Shown here: piece by piece, positions 52,980 to 61,387 of the stretch
Layout: every line of letters begins with the position of its first letter
Numbering within the stretch: position 1 is the first letter of the stretch
NCBI RefSeq assembly: GCF_014646155.1
Contig: NZ_BMMX01000007.1
Span: 124,001 to 188,000, forward strand
DNA: 64,000 nt
Direction: 5' to 3'
From: Mangrovihabitans endophyticus
Lineage (GTDB): Bacteria; Actinomycetota; Actinomycetes; Mycobacteriales; Micromonosporaceae
Program-made: the position numbers and the translations under genes
The notes under the pieces: generated by a model
The model's database searches: none
What the model was told of the DNA's origin: nothing
What the model saw: only the letters and a program-made list of their open reading frames with translations

Positions 52980-54722
52980 GTGGACATCGTCGTCGAAGGC
53001 CTGGTGAAGCAGTTCCAAGCCGACCATGACCTCGACGCGCTCGCTCCAGACGAAGCGTTCGAGGCGTTTGCCGGCTTCTGCGTGCTCAGCTCGTTTTACG
53101 AGGGTGGATTTCCACCGGACGTGTTCCGGATGGGCGGCGGCAACGACTACGGCATTGATGTGTGCGGAATCCTGGTCAACGGTGTCCTGTTGCGCGATGC
53201 GGCCGAGGTGCGGGCGGCCACCGAACAGGCCCGGCAGTTGGATGTGCACATCATCGTGGTGCAGGCCAAGACCAGTCCGAAATTCGAGACGAAGGTGATC
53301 GCCGACCTGGCAGACAACCTCTCCCACGTGGTCGGCACCGGTGAATTACCCTACCCGGCGTCGCCCGACGTGGAAAACCTGCGCACCTGCCTCGACGCGG
53401 TATACGCCAATATCGCGAAGTTCTCCGGCGGCCGGCCTCGGTTGCATGTCCGCTACGTCACCACCGGCAATCAGGTAGCAGAGATGCTGCATCGCAAGTC
53501 GGCGTCGGCCACGCGCAACCTGATGCGGCCGGGTCGGTTCGACTCCGTCGAGATCGAATGTGTCACCCGCGACGAGCTTTGTGAGCTGTACAAGCGGGCG
53601 ACCCAGGCCGTACCCGCGACGTTCGACATGCCGAAGAAGCTCTCGCTGCCGCGAATGCCGGGCGTCGAGCAGTCCCTGCTTGGTCTGCTCTCCGCGCAGG
53701 AACTGGTGGCCAAGGTGTTGACCGATCCGACCGGGCACATTCGCAAAGCGTTGTTCCATGAGAATGTGCGGGACTTCCAGGGCTACAACGGCGTCAACGG
53801 CCAGATCCGCGACACGGTCCGGGACGAGCACGGCCACCGTCGTTTCGCGGTGCTCAACAACGGCGTCACCATCGTCACCCGCAAGCTCCGGGTTGTCGGC
53901 GACGAGGTGCACATCCGCGATTTCCAGGTCGTCAACGGCTGCCAGACCTGCCACGTGCTGTTCGACGAGCGGGACCGGCTCTCCGACGACGTGCAGATCA
54001 GCGTCCGGGTGGTGCACAGCGAGGATGAGGAGGTCATCGCCGGCATCATCGCGGCGACGAATCGGCAGACTGCGGTAAGCGAGGACGATCTCTCCTCCCG
54101 GGAAGACTTCCACAAGCGGTTGGAGGACTGGTTCGCCGCACAGGAACCGTCCCGCAGGCTTTGGTACGAGCGACGGTCCAAGCAATACGCGACCCGGCAG
54201 GACGTCGAAAAGACCAGGGTGATCAACCGCGCGCAGCTCACCCGCGCATACGCGGCGATGTTTCTCGGCGCGCCGTCGGAAGTCGGCCACTACCGGGATC
54301 TGACCACGCAGCGCCGCAGCGAGCTCTTCCAGCCGGAGCATCTACCGGACCCGTACTACGTTGCGGCCGCAATGCACTACCGCATGGAGTGGCTTCTGCG
54401 CACACGCCGGATCGGGACGACGTTCCGGCCGGCCCGCTATCACCTCATGGCAGCGCTGCGCTGGCAGATGCTGGGGCCGGACCGGCTGGCGTCCCCTCCA
54501 CGGCGCGCCGCCGAGCAGTGTCGCCGGATGGTCGAGCTCGTCTGGGACCCCGGTGCTGCCGAACGGGCTGTCGTGAAGCTCCTGCCCACATTCCACCGGA
54601 TCATGGCGGAGGAGGAGGCCGCGGGAGTGCCTCCCGGCGAGATGGTCCGCAACCGCCGATTCACCGAGGCCATACGCTCTGCCGTCCTCCCCGAGGGCCG
54701 CCGCGGCGACGGGGCGTCCTGA
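52980..54722 (+). CDS. AIPR-family protein with N-terminal PD-(D/E)XK-like nuclease
   Basis: A 580-residue protein. The N-terminal about 120 residues carry a restriction-nuclease-like motif, Asp60 in GIDVCGI and Gln95-x-Lys97 in IIVVQAKTS, the QxK variant of Mrr-type enzymes. The AIPR core follows (about 255-400): NVRDFQGYNGVNGQI, FAVLNNGVTIV, IRDFQVVNGCQTCHVLFD and ATNRQTAV. AIPR proteins are linked to abortive phage resistance. The GTG at 52980 has AAGGAG upstream and lies 2 bases after the ATPase stop. Third gene of the trio; likely effector (inference). Confidence 0.88.
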   Translation: MDIVVEGLVKQFQADHDLDALAPDEAFEAFAGFCVLSSFYEGGFPPDVFRMGGGNDYGIDVCGILVNGVLLRDAAEVRAATEQARQLDVHIIVVQAKTSPKFETKVIADLADNLSHVVGTGELPYPASPDVENLRTCLDAVYANIAKFSGGRPRLHVRYVTTGNQVAEMLHRKSASATRNLMRPGRFDSVEIECVTRDELCELYKRATQAVPATFDMPKKLSLPRMPGVEQSLLGLLSAQELVAKVLTDPTGHIRKALFHENVRDFQGYNGVNGQIRDTVRDEHGHRRFAVLNNGVTIVTRKLRVVGDEVHIRDFQVVNGCQTCHVLFDERDRLSDDVQISVRVVHSEDEEVIAGIIAATNRQTAVSEDDLSSREDFHKRLEDWFAAQEPSRRLWYERRSKQYATRQDVEKTRVINRAQLTRAYAAMFLGAPSEVGHYRDLTTQRRSELFQPEHLPDPYYVAAAMHYRMEWLLRTRRIGTTFRPARYHLMAALRWQMLGPDRLASPPRRAAEQCRRMVELVWDPGAAERAVVKLLPTFHRIMAEEEAAGVPPGEMVRNRRFTEAIRSAVLPEGRRGDGAS

Positions 54723-54853
54723 ACCGGTCAGGCCACGAACGACGCGCCGGTTCGTCGTCCGACGCTGACCACCCGACGCAGCCCCGCCGCGATCAGCTCG
54801 AACACGCACTCACCTGCCTCTCGGCACGGACGTGAGCCCGCTAGCGTGTCGTC

Positions 54854-55465
54854 ATGGGGAAAGCGGAGCTGGACGAGCTTGTCGTTGCCGACGCCGACGG
54901 GCTGCGCGCGTGGCTGGCCGAGCACCACGCCACGTCCTCCGGGGTGTGGCTCGCCCTGACCAGGAAGAGCGGCACCGTCACCACGCTGACCTGGCAGCAG
55001 GCCGTCGACGAGGGGCTGTGCTTCGGCTGGATCGACGGCCAGGGTCGCAAGGGCGACGAGCAGACCTCGTGGATCCGGTTCACCCCGCGGACGGCCCGCA
55101 GCTCCTGGTCGAAGCGCAACGTCGAGCACGTGGCCCGGCTTGCGGCGCAAGGGCGGATCATGCCGGCAGGGCGGGCGGCGGTGGAAGCCGCCCAGGCGGA
55201 CGGCCGGTGGGCCGCGGCGTACGCCCCGCCGTCCGAGGCCGAGGTCCCGGCGGACCTTGCGGCGGCCGTCGCGGCGGAACCGGCCGCCCAGGCCATGTTC
55301 GACGTTCTGACCAAGACCAACCGGTTCGCCCTGATCTACCGGCTGAACGCGGTCAAGCGGGCGGAGACCCGCGAACGGAAGATCGGCGAGTTCGTGGCGA
55401 TGCTGGCCCGGCACGAGACGATCCACCCGCAGAAGGCGAAGCCCGAGACCGGACCGTCCGCCTGA
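54854..55465 (+). CDS. YdeI/OmpD-associated family protein
   Basis: A 203-residue protein of the YdeI-like family: LRAWLAEHHATSSGVWLALTRKSG, AVDEGLCFGWIDGQGRK, FTPRTARSSWSKRNVEHVARL and a C-terminal helical ETRERKIGEFVAML. The family is widespread, cytoplasmic and of unclear function; it is not defence-specific. ATG start. It lies 130 bases after the AIPR gene in the same direction, so readthrough is possible, but it is probably an independent gene. Confidence 0.88.
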   Translation: MGKAELDELVVADADGLRAWLAEHHATSSGVWLALTRKSGTVTTLTWQQAVDEGLCFGWIDGQGRKGDEQTSWIRFTPRTARSSWSKRNVEHVARLAAQGRIMPAGRAAVEAAQADGRWAAAYAPPSEAEVPADLAAAVAAEPAAQAMFDVLTKTNRFALIYRLNAVKRAETRERKIGEFVAMLARHETIHPQKAKPETGPSA

Positions 55466-55723
55466 GGCGGGCTCGCATGCCCGCAGAATCGGAACTTCGA
55501 GCCCTGCAAACGCGGAAAATTTTGCCTGCAGATGCGGAAAACGTCGCCCGGAAAAGGCGGGATGAGCTGCCGGCGAACTGACCGGTCACTCGACCGGTTC
55601 ATAGCCGTCCGATGGCCATGCCGCTACAGTCTGCGGTGTCCGTATGCGGTCCGACAGGCTTCCAGCTTCTAGATATGCCTCCCATCCGCACGATCGATTC
55701 GTGCTGCCCGGGGGCAACCATCC

Positions 55724-57619
55724 ATGTCGGCGTTCCGCGTGTCCGCGGCCGGTCTTCTCCGTCTGGCCACCGAGGGCACCCTCGCTGACCGCGTCGCCGA
55801 GCAGGTCCGCGTGAGCGGGCACGGAGTCGGTCCCGCCGAACGCAGGTCGTGGGAGCGCAGTCTGTCGATCCTGGCGCAGGATCTGGCCGATGCCGGCCTG
55901 AACGACGTCGAGGTACTGGTCGAATACCAGTTGCCACTCACCAGCCGGCGTGTCGACGCCGTGTTGGCGGGCGTTCACCCCCGCACCGGCGAGGACTCGT
56001 TCGTTGTGGTCGAGCTCAAACAGTGGTCCTACGCCACCTGTTACGACGACTCCGACACCCTGGTGGACGTAGAGCACGTGGCCGGTCCGCGGCTGCATCC
56101 GGGCATCCAGGTCGGCGACTATTGCGAATACCTCACCGACTTCCTCGGCCTGCTCGCCGACCACGGCAACCAGATACGCGGGGCGGCTTACCTGCACAAC
56201 GCCGTCGACCGCGACGTGTCCGAACTGCTGGACCGGCCCGTCACCGAACAAAGCCACGTATTCACCAAGCAGCGCCGCGCAGATTTCCTGGATCACCTGC
56301 GCGGCTGCCTCGACCCCGAGAAACCCGGCGCGGCCCCGGCCGACCGCTTTCTCTCCAGCACCGTCCGCCCCAGCCGGCACCTCCTGACGTACGCGGCCCG
56401 CGAACTCAAGGACCGCTCGCACTTCACCCTGCTCGACGAACAACGGGTGGCGTACGAGTTGGTGCTGCATGCCGTGGAACGCGCCCGCCGCGCGGACCAC
56501 AAGAGTGTCGTCGTGGTCGCCGGCGGGCCGGGCAGCGGCAAGAGTGTCATCGCGCTCAGCCTGCTCGGCGAGCTCGCCCGCCGGGGTCATACCGCCCTGC
56601 ACGCCACCGGATCGAAGTCCTTCACTCAGACCCTGCGCCGCTACGCCGGCAAGGGATCCACCCGGCTGAAGAATCTGTTCCTGTACTTCAACAGTTTCAT
56701 GACAGCCGAGCGCAACGGCATCGAGGTGCTCATCTGCGATGAGGCACACCGGATCCGGGAGACATCGATCAACCGCTTCACTCGCTCAGCGCAGCGCCGG
56801 GATGCCCGCGCACAGGTGGAGGAACTCCTGGCCGCCGCCCGAGTACCGGTGTTCCTCCTCGACGAACACCAGGTGGTCAAGCCGGGTGAACTCGGCGACG
56901 TCGACATCATCACCACGTACGCGAAGCGAATGAATCTCGATGTCGAGATGGTCTCGCTGCACGACCAGTTCCGCTGCGGCGGCAGCGAGGCGTACGAAGA
57001 ATGGGTCCTCGCCCTGCTCGGCCTCGACGGCGGCCGGCCGGAGGAATGGACCGGCGATGGACGCTTCGACCTGCGCATCGCCGACAGCCCGGCAGAGATG
57101 GAGGCTTTTCTCAGCGCCAAGCAGGGGGCTGGCGAGACCGCCCGGATGACCGCCGGCTACTGCTGGCCGTGGAGCGACCCCCGACCCGACGAGACCCTCG
57201 TCGAGGACGTCAATCTTGACGGCTGGTCACGACCGTGGAACGTGAAGAACAACCGAAGCGTGGGAGAAGCACCCGGGAGCCCTTACTGGGCAACAGATCC
57301 TGCGGGTTTCGGCCAGGTCGGGTGCGTCTACACCGCGCAAGGCTTCGAGTACGAATGGTCCGGCGTCATCATCGGCCCGGATCTGGTGGCACGCGATGGG
57401 CGTCTGGTGACCCGCCGGGACGAATGCAAGGATCCTGCGTTCAAGAGCCGCAGGTCAGTGAGCGACGCCGAGGCGGACCGGTTGATCCGCAACACCTACA
57501 AGGTCTTGCTGACGCGCGGCATGCGGGGAACGGTCATATACGCAGCCGATCACGAGACCCGGACCTTCTTGGCCAGGCTGGTGCAGGTGCGCCGCACCCT
57601 GGAGACCGTCTATCAGTGA
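55724..57619 (+). CDS. DUF2075 helicase-like protein with N-terminal PD-(D/E)XK nuclease motif
   Basis: A 631-residue protein. The N-terminal about 200 residues carry RRVDAVLAG (Asp) and FVVVELKQW (ExK), a PD-(D/E)XK pattern. The DUF2075 part follows: Walker A AGGPGSGKSVIALSL (about 270), Walker B LICDEAHRI, LLDEHQVVKPGE, DQFRCGGS, and the SF1 motifs YTAQGFEYEWSGVIIG and LLTRGMRG. Known relatives occur in restriction and anti-phage loci and in Schlafen-like proteins. ATG start. Its 3' end overlaps the GntR-type frame by 8 bases. Confidence 0.87.
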   Translation: MSAFRVSAAGLLRLATEGTLADRVAEQVRVSGHGVGPAERRSWERSLSILAQDLADAGLNDVEVLVEYQLPLTSRRVDAVLAGVHPRTGEDSFVVVELKQWSYATCYDDSDTLVDVEHVAGPRLHPGIQVGDYCEYLTDFLGLLADHGNQIRGAAYLHNAVDRDVSELLDRPVTEQSHVFTKQRRADFLDHLRGCLDPEKPGAAPADRFLSSTVRPSRHLLTYAARELKDRSHFTLLDEQRVAYELVLHAVERARRADHKSVVVVAGGPGSGKSVIALSLLGELARRGHTALHATGSKSFTQTLRRYAGKGSTRLKNLFLYFNSFMTAERNGIEVLICDEAHRIRETSINRFTRSAQRRDARAQVEELLAAARVPVFLLDEHQVVKPGELGDVDIITTYAKRMNLDVEMVSLHDQFRCGGSEAYEEWVLALLGLDGGRPEEWTGDGRFDLRIADSPAEMEAFLSAKQGAGETARMTAGYCWPWSDPRPDETLVEDVNLDGWSRPWNVKNNRSVGEAPGSPYWATDPAGFGQVGCVYTAQGFEYEWSGVIIGPDLVARDGRLVTRRDECKDPAFKSRRSVSDAEADRLIRNTYKVLLTRGMRGTVIYAADHETRTFLARLVQVRRTLETVYQ

Positions 57620-57860
57620 CATCGCACGACCACCGCCTCGGCAACTGGCGGACGCCGTCCAGGCGCTCATCGAGTCCGGCGACCTTCTCCCGGACCGGCC
57701 CGTCCCGTCGGAAAACCGGCTCGTGCAGCAGTACGGCATCGCGCGGGGAACCGCCCGCAAGTCGATCCAGTTGCTGCGGGAACGCGGTCTGGTGGTGACC
57801 GTCGTCGGACGCGGGACCTACGTGGCGCGCCGCCCTACGGCCGGGCCTGACCGGCCCTGA
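57612..57860 (+). CDS. GntR-type winged-helix protein, start codon unusual
   Basis: An 82-codon frame encoding a complete GntR winged helix: PRQLADAVQALIESGDLLPD, PSENRLVQQYGIARGTARKS and LLRERGLVVTVVGRGTYVARRP. No ATG, GTG or TTG lies in frame between the preceding stop and the conserved part. ATC at 57612 has a GGAG eight bases upstream, so either ATC is used or translation depends on coupling with the overlapping DUF2075 stop. The coding pattern is unmistakable although standard start rules miss it. A small GntR domain without an effector domain is common in actinomycetes. Confidence 0.7.
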   Translation: MSDIARPPPRQLADAVQALIESGDLLPDRPVPSENRLVQQYGIARGTARKSIQLLRERGLVVTVVGRGTYVARRPTAGPDRP

Positions 57861-57969
57861 CTCTCCGGCTCCTGAACAGGGTCGCTGCGACTGAACAGGG
57901 TCGCTGCGACGCGACGGGCAGCACCAGACCGCGGAGGCCGAGTCCGCGGCGGAGCAAAGGGGCTGTCGC

Positions 57970-59424
57970 TCAGACGGACCAGGCCCGGACGATGTCGTCG
58001 GGTCCCCAGATCAGATCGACGGCCTCGGCGGGAAGGTCGGTCCCGGAGCGGCTGACGATGGCGAGGCCACTGGTGCCGGGCTGGAATCCGGGAATCATCG
58101 GGGCGTCGCGGCGCAGGTCGTCGAGATGGTGCCGGTCGAATGGGCCGTCCTGCCACTTGATGGAACCCGCGAAGGCGATGCGTGTGGCGATCGGGATGCG
58201 GTCGGCTCCGACCAGGTCGATCTCCGGGTTGGCTTGCCGGTTCCACCAGCCGCCGACTTCCCACGTGTCGGTCCAGGGCAGCTTCCCGGCACCGGCGGCG
58301 ACGGCGAGCGCGTCGCGGATGAGCGGTTCGACGGCGTTTCCGCGCCAGGCGGACCAGCGGGCTTCAAGCATGGCGCGGGCGGCAGCGGTCCGGTCGCGCA
58401 GGACCAACTGATGCACGTCACGGAGGATGGCGAGGTACAGGCACAGGTTGCTGTCGGCGATCCGGTATTGAGCCAGCTTGCTCGGCTTGGTCGACAGGGG
58501 CCTGTCGACGGCGAGGATGCGCTTCTCGTCGATGAGCCGGTGAAGCAACGGAGACAGGGTGCCGGAACTGATCGGTCCGCCACGGTCGCCCGCCGCCACG
58601 GCGATGTTGCTGAACGTGCGGCCGCCGCTCCCACCGACTGCTTCCAGAACGCGCCGCGCGGCGTCCGGGGTGGGGAACTCCGACGCCAAGGACTGTTCCG
58701 GGACGGTGAACAACGCCGAGGTCTTGTTGGCGATCTCCGCACTGAGGAAATCGGCGGGCGGCGCGCCCGGCGACCACTCCAAGCAGATGCCGGGCAATCC
58801 GCCGGTGATCAGGTGGGCGTCGATGGCGTCCGCGCCGCTCAGCCTGGTCACGGCAGCGGTTTCGGCGAGGTTGAAAGGGCCGAGGACCATGTTGGCGGCG
58901 CGGCCGTAGAACGGCCGGTCATACTCGGTAAACCGCTGCATCATGTGCAGGTCGCTGCCGAGAAGCAGCAGCAGAACGGGTTTGCCGGAGATGAGCCGGT
59001 CCCAGGCGACCTGCAAATGCCCATCGAAGGTCGAGTCCTGCTCGGCGAGCCAGGGTAGTTCGTCAAACACCACGATGCTCGGTGTTTCGGGCAGCACGCC
59101 GGCGAAGGTTCGCAGCATGTCTCCCCAACCACCCGAAGGCGGCTGGGTCGGCAGAAGGTCTCGGCCGGCGGGGGTGAGCAGCGACGAGTCGCGCAGGTCC
59201 GTGAGGAGATGGCCGACCGATTCGGTGCTCGACGCGCCCTTGACCGCGGTGTAGAAGCAATACGGCAGGCCCGCCCGGTCGCAGAGCTCCTGGACGAGCC
59301 GGGACTTCCCGACCTGGCGACGCCCGCGCACGGCGACGGCGCGGCCTTCGCCCGTACGTCGCACGCGGTCCAGATCCTTGCCGAGCAGATCGAGCTCGGC
59401 GCGCCGCCCCACGAACATCGGCAT
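57970..59424 (-). CDS. AAA ATPase with DUF234-type C-terminus
   Basis: A 484-residue protein of the archaeal-type ATPase/DUF234 group: FVGRRAELDLLGKDL, Walker A RGRRQVGKSRLVQEL (about 32-40), Walker B IVVFDELPWL, a winged-helix middle (RTFSNIAVAAGDRGGPISSGTLSPLLHRL) and a C-terminal nuclease-like EIDLVGADRI...GSIKW motif. The usual Lys of the DxxxK pair is in SIKW. Such genes are mobile and often sit in defence or toxin neighbourhoods; DNA cleavage is possible but unproven. It diverges from the GH5 gene. Confidence 0.88.
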   Translation of the reverse strand: MPMFVGRRAELDLLGKDLDRVRRTGEGRAVAVRGRRQVGKSRLVQELCDRAGLPYCFYTAVKGASSTESVGHLLTDLRDSSLLTPAGRDLLPTQPPSGGWGDMLRTFAGVLPETPSIVVFDELPWLAEQDSTFDGHLQVAWDRLISGKPVLLLLLGSDLHMMQRFTEYDRPFYGRAANMVLGPFNLAETAAVTRLSGADAIDAHLITGGLPGICLEWSPGAPPADFLSAEIANKTSALFTVPEQSLASEFPTPDAARRVLEAVGGSGGRTFSNIAVAAGDRGGPISSGTLSPLLHRLIDEKRILAVDRPLSTKPSKLAQYRIADSNLCLYLAILRDVHQLVLRDRTAAARAMLEARWSAWRGNAVEPLIRDALAVAAGAGKLPWTDTWEVGGWWNRQANPEIDLVGADRIPIATRIAFAGSIKWQDGPFDRHHLDDLRRDAPMIPGFQPGTSGLAIVSRSGTDLPAEAVDLIWGPDDIVRAWSV

Positions 59425-59530
59425 CTCCGAAGCTAGATCGGATCTTACTTCGGAACAGTCTACCTAACTCGGCACTCTCGGCGCCCGCGCAGCCAAGATC
59501 CTCGATCCGCCAGCCCTTGACCGATTCGTC

Positions 59531-59546
59531 ATCGAAGCGCTTCGAT
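59531..59546. promoter_or_regulatory. LacI-family palindrome upstream of GH5
   Basis: ATCGAAGCGCTTCGAT is a perfect 16-bp palindrome with the GAAGCGCTTC core typical of LacI-family sugar regulators. It differs from the CebR-type box used at GH62 and AA10 and lies 94 bases before the GH5 start. Confidence 0.78.
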
Positions 59547-59640
59547 GGCCATGCTGGCGCGCCCAGGTGACACCCCTCGGCGGGGCGTGGACCGGAGACA
59601 CCGCCGGTGCCAGCGCTCGGACCGTACGAGAGGAAGTTCC

Positions 59641-61239
59641 ATGAGATCGACAGCAAGGAGGGCCGGGGTCGCGTTCGTCGCCGCCGCCCTGGCCTTCGCC
59701 GGCGCCGCGTACGGCGCCACCCGGCCGGCATCGGCCGACGTCGCCGCCCGGCTGACCGCTCCTCAACTGGTTGCCGACATGGGCGCCGGCTGGAATCTGG
59801 GAAACCAGTTGGAGGCCAACGCCAACGGAATCCCCAGCGAGACGGCGTGGGGCAACCCGGTCGTCACGCAGGCCCTCATCAACCGGGTGAAGGCCTCGGG
59901 GTTCACGACGATCCGCATCCCGGTGTCCTATTTGGGGAAGATCGGCGCCGGCCCGAACTACACGGTCGACTCCGCCTGGCTGAACAGGATCGCCGAAGTC
60001 GTCAACTACGCGTACAACCAGGGCCTCTACGTGCTGATCAACATGCACGGCGACGGTTACAAGACGGTCACCGGCTCCTGGCTGATCTGCGATTCCGCCG
60101 ACCAGACGACGATCAAGGACAAGTATCAGAAGGTCTGGCAGCAGATCGCGACGAAGTTCCAGAGCTACAACGAGCACCTGATCTTCGAGTCCATGAACGA
60201 GGAGTTCGACGGGCAGTACGGCAATCCGACCTCGGCGTGCTACTCGAACATCAACGCCTACAACCAGATCTTCGTGGACACCGTCCGCAGAACCGGCGGC
60301 ACCAATGCGTCGCGGTGGCTGCTCGTCCCGGGCTGGAACACCAACATCGAATACACCGCCGGCGATTACGGCTTCGTGCTGCCCACCGACCAGTATCGGT
60401 CCAGCTCCATTCCCAGCGGTGAGCAGCGGATCATGATCTCGGTCCACTACTACGATCCGTGGGACTTCACCGGCCAGGAGGACGGCAACATCACGCAATG
60501 GGGATCGGCCGCGACGAACCCGGCGAAGACGTCGACCTGGGGGCAGGAAGACTACATGGACACCATGCTGAAGAAGATGCACGACGCCTTCGTCGTACGT
60601 GGATATCCGGTGTTCGTCGGCGAATACGGCTCGATCGACAAGACGACCTTCGACTCGGCCAACAACACGTACCGGGCGAACTTCGCCGGCGCTCTGGTGT
60701 CCACCGCCAAGAAGTACGGCGCGGCCACCGCCTACTGGGACAACGGCTATAACGGGCAGTACGGCTTCGGCCTGTTCAACCGCAGTTCCGCGACGGTGAC
60801 CCAGCAGGGCATCATCAACGCCATCATCACCGCCGCCGGCAGCACCCCGCCGCCGACCACACCCACCACGCCGCCGACCACCACACCCACGACGCCACCC
60901 ACCACGCCACCGACGACCGGGCCAGGCGGCACCTGTCGGGTCGGCAACGCGGTCAACGCGTGGAACACCGGGCTGACCAACAACATCACCATCACCAACA
61001 CCGGCACCGCCGCCGTCAACGGCTGGACCCTGACCTTCACGCTGCCCGCCGGGCAGACGATCGTCTCCGGCTGGAGCGCCACCTACTCCCCGACCAGCGG
61101 CACGGTGACCGCGACCAACGCCGGCTACAACGGCTCCCTGCCGGCGGGAGGCTCGACCACCATCGGATATCAGGCCAACCACACCGGCAACGCGGCGGCC
61201 CCCACCGGCTTCCGCCTCAACGGCACCACCTGCAACTGA
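59641..61239 (+). CDS. Secreted GH5-CBM2 endoglucanase
   Basis: A 532-residue enzyme. A signal peptide (about 1-34) is followed by the GH5 domain (about 38-400) with acid/base Glu187 in ESMNEEF and nucleophile Glu328 in VFVGEYGS. The GWNLGNQLEA and IRIPVSY segments are typical of cellulases. A Thr/Pro linker and a C-terminal CBM2 (about 427-532, Cys at both ends) bind cellulose. The order is the reverse of GH62 and GH30, whose CBM2 is N-terminal, and this CBM2 is not closely related to theirs. The ATG at 59641 has AGGAAG upstream. Confidence 0.93.
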   Translation: MRSTARRAGVAFVAAALAFAGAAYGATRPASADVAARLTAPQLVADMGAGWNLGNQLEANANGIPSETAWGNPVVTQALINRVKASGFTTIRIPVSYLGKIGAGPNYTVDSAWLNRIAEVVNYAYNQGLYVLINMHGDGYKTVTGSWLICDSADQTTIKDKYQKVWQQIATKFQSYNEHLIFESMNEEFDGQYGNPTSACYSNINAYNQIFVDTVRRTGGTNASRWLLVPGWNTNIEYTAGDYGFVLPTDQYRSSSIPSGEQRIMISVHYYDPWDFTGQEDGNITQWGSAATNPAKTSTWGQEDYMDTMLKKMHDAFVVRGYPVFVGEYGSIDKTTFDSANNTYRANFAGALVSTAKKYGAATAYWDNGYNGQYGFGLFNRSSATVTQQGIINAIITAAGSTPPPTTPTTPPTTTPTTPPTTPPTTGPGGTCRVGNAVNAWNTGLTNNITITNTGTAAVNGWTLTFTLPAGQTIVSGWSATYSPTSGTVTATNAGYNGSLPAGGSTTIGYQANHTGNAAAPTGFRLNGTTCN

Positions 61240-61251
61240 CCAACGCCGATG

Positions 61252-61285
61252 GGCCCCGGGGCCGCCGCGAGGCAGTCCCGGGGCC
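61252..61285 (+). terminator. Hairpin terminator after GH5
   Basis: GGCCCCGGG and CCCGGGGCC form a 9-bp stem with a 16-base loop beginning 13 bases after the stop codon. Confidence 0.75.
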
Positions 61286-61387
61286 TGCGCCCGGCGTGAC
61301 GCCGGCTCATTGACGGAACCGCTTTCATAGAAGATCGTGGATGCTTAGCTCGACGCGCGATGCGTCGCCCTCACGATCGAGGTACCG

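Noticed and set aside
54723..54853. Possible gene fragment after AIPR
   Set aside because: A minus-strand frame is open here but shows no motif and continues only as antisense of the YdeI-like gene.
49154..57619. BREX or Pgl system
   Set aside because: There is no PglX-type methyltransferase, no PglZ phosphatase and no Lon-like protease; only ATPase and nuclease genes are present.
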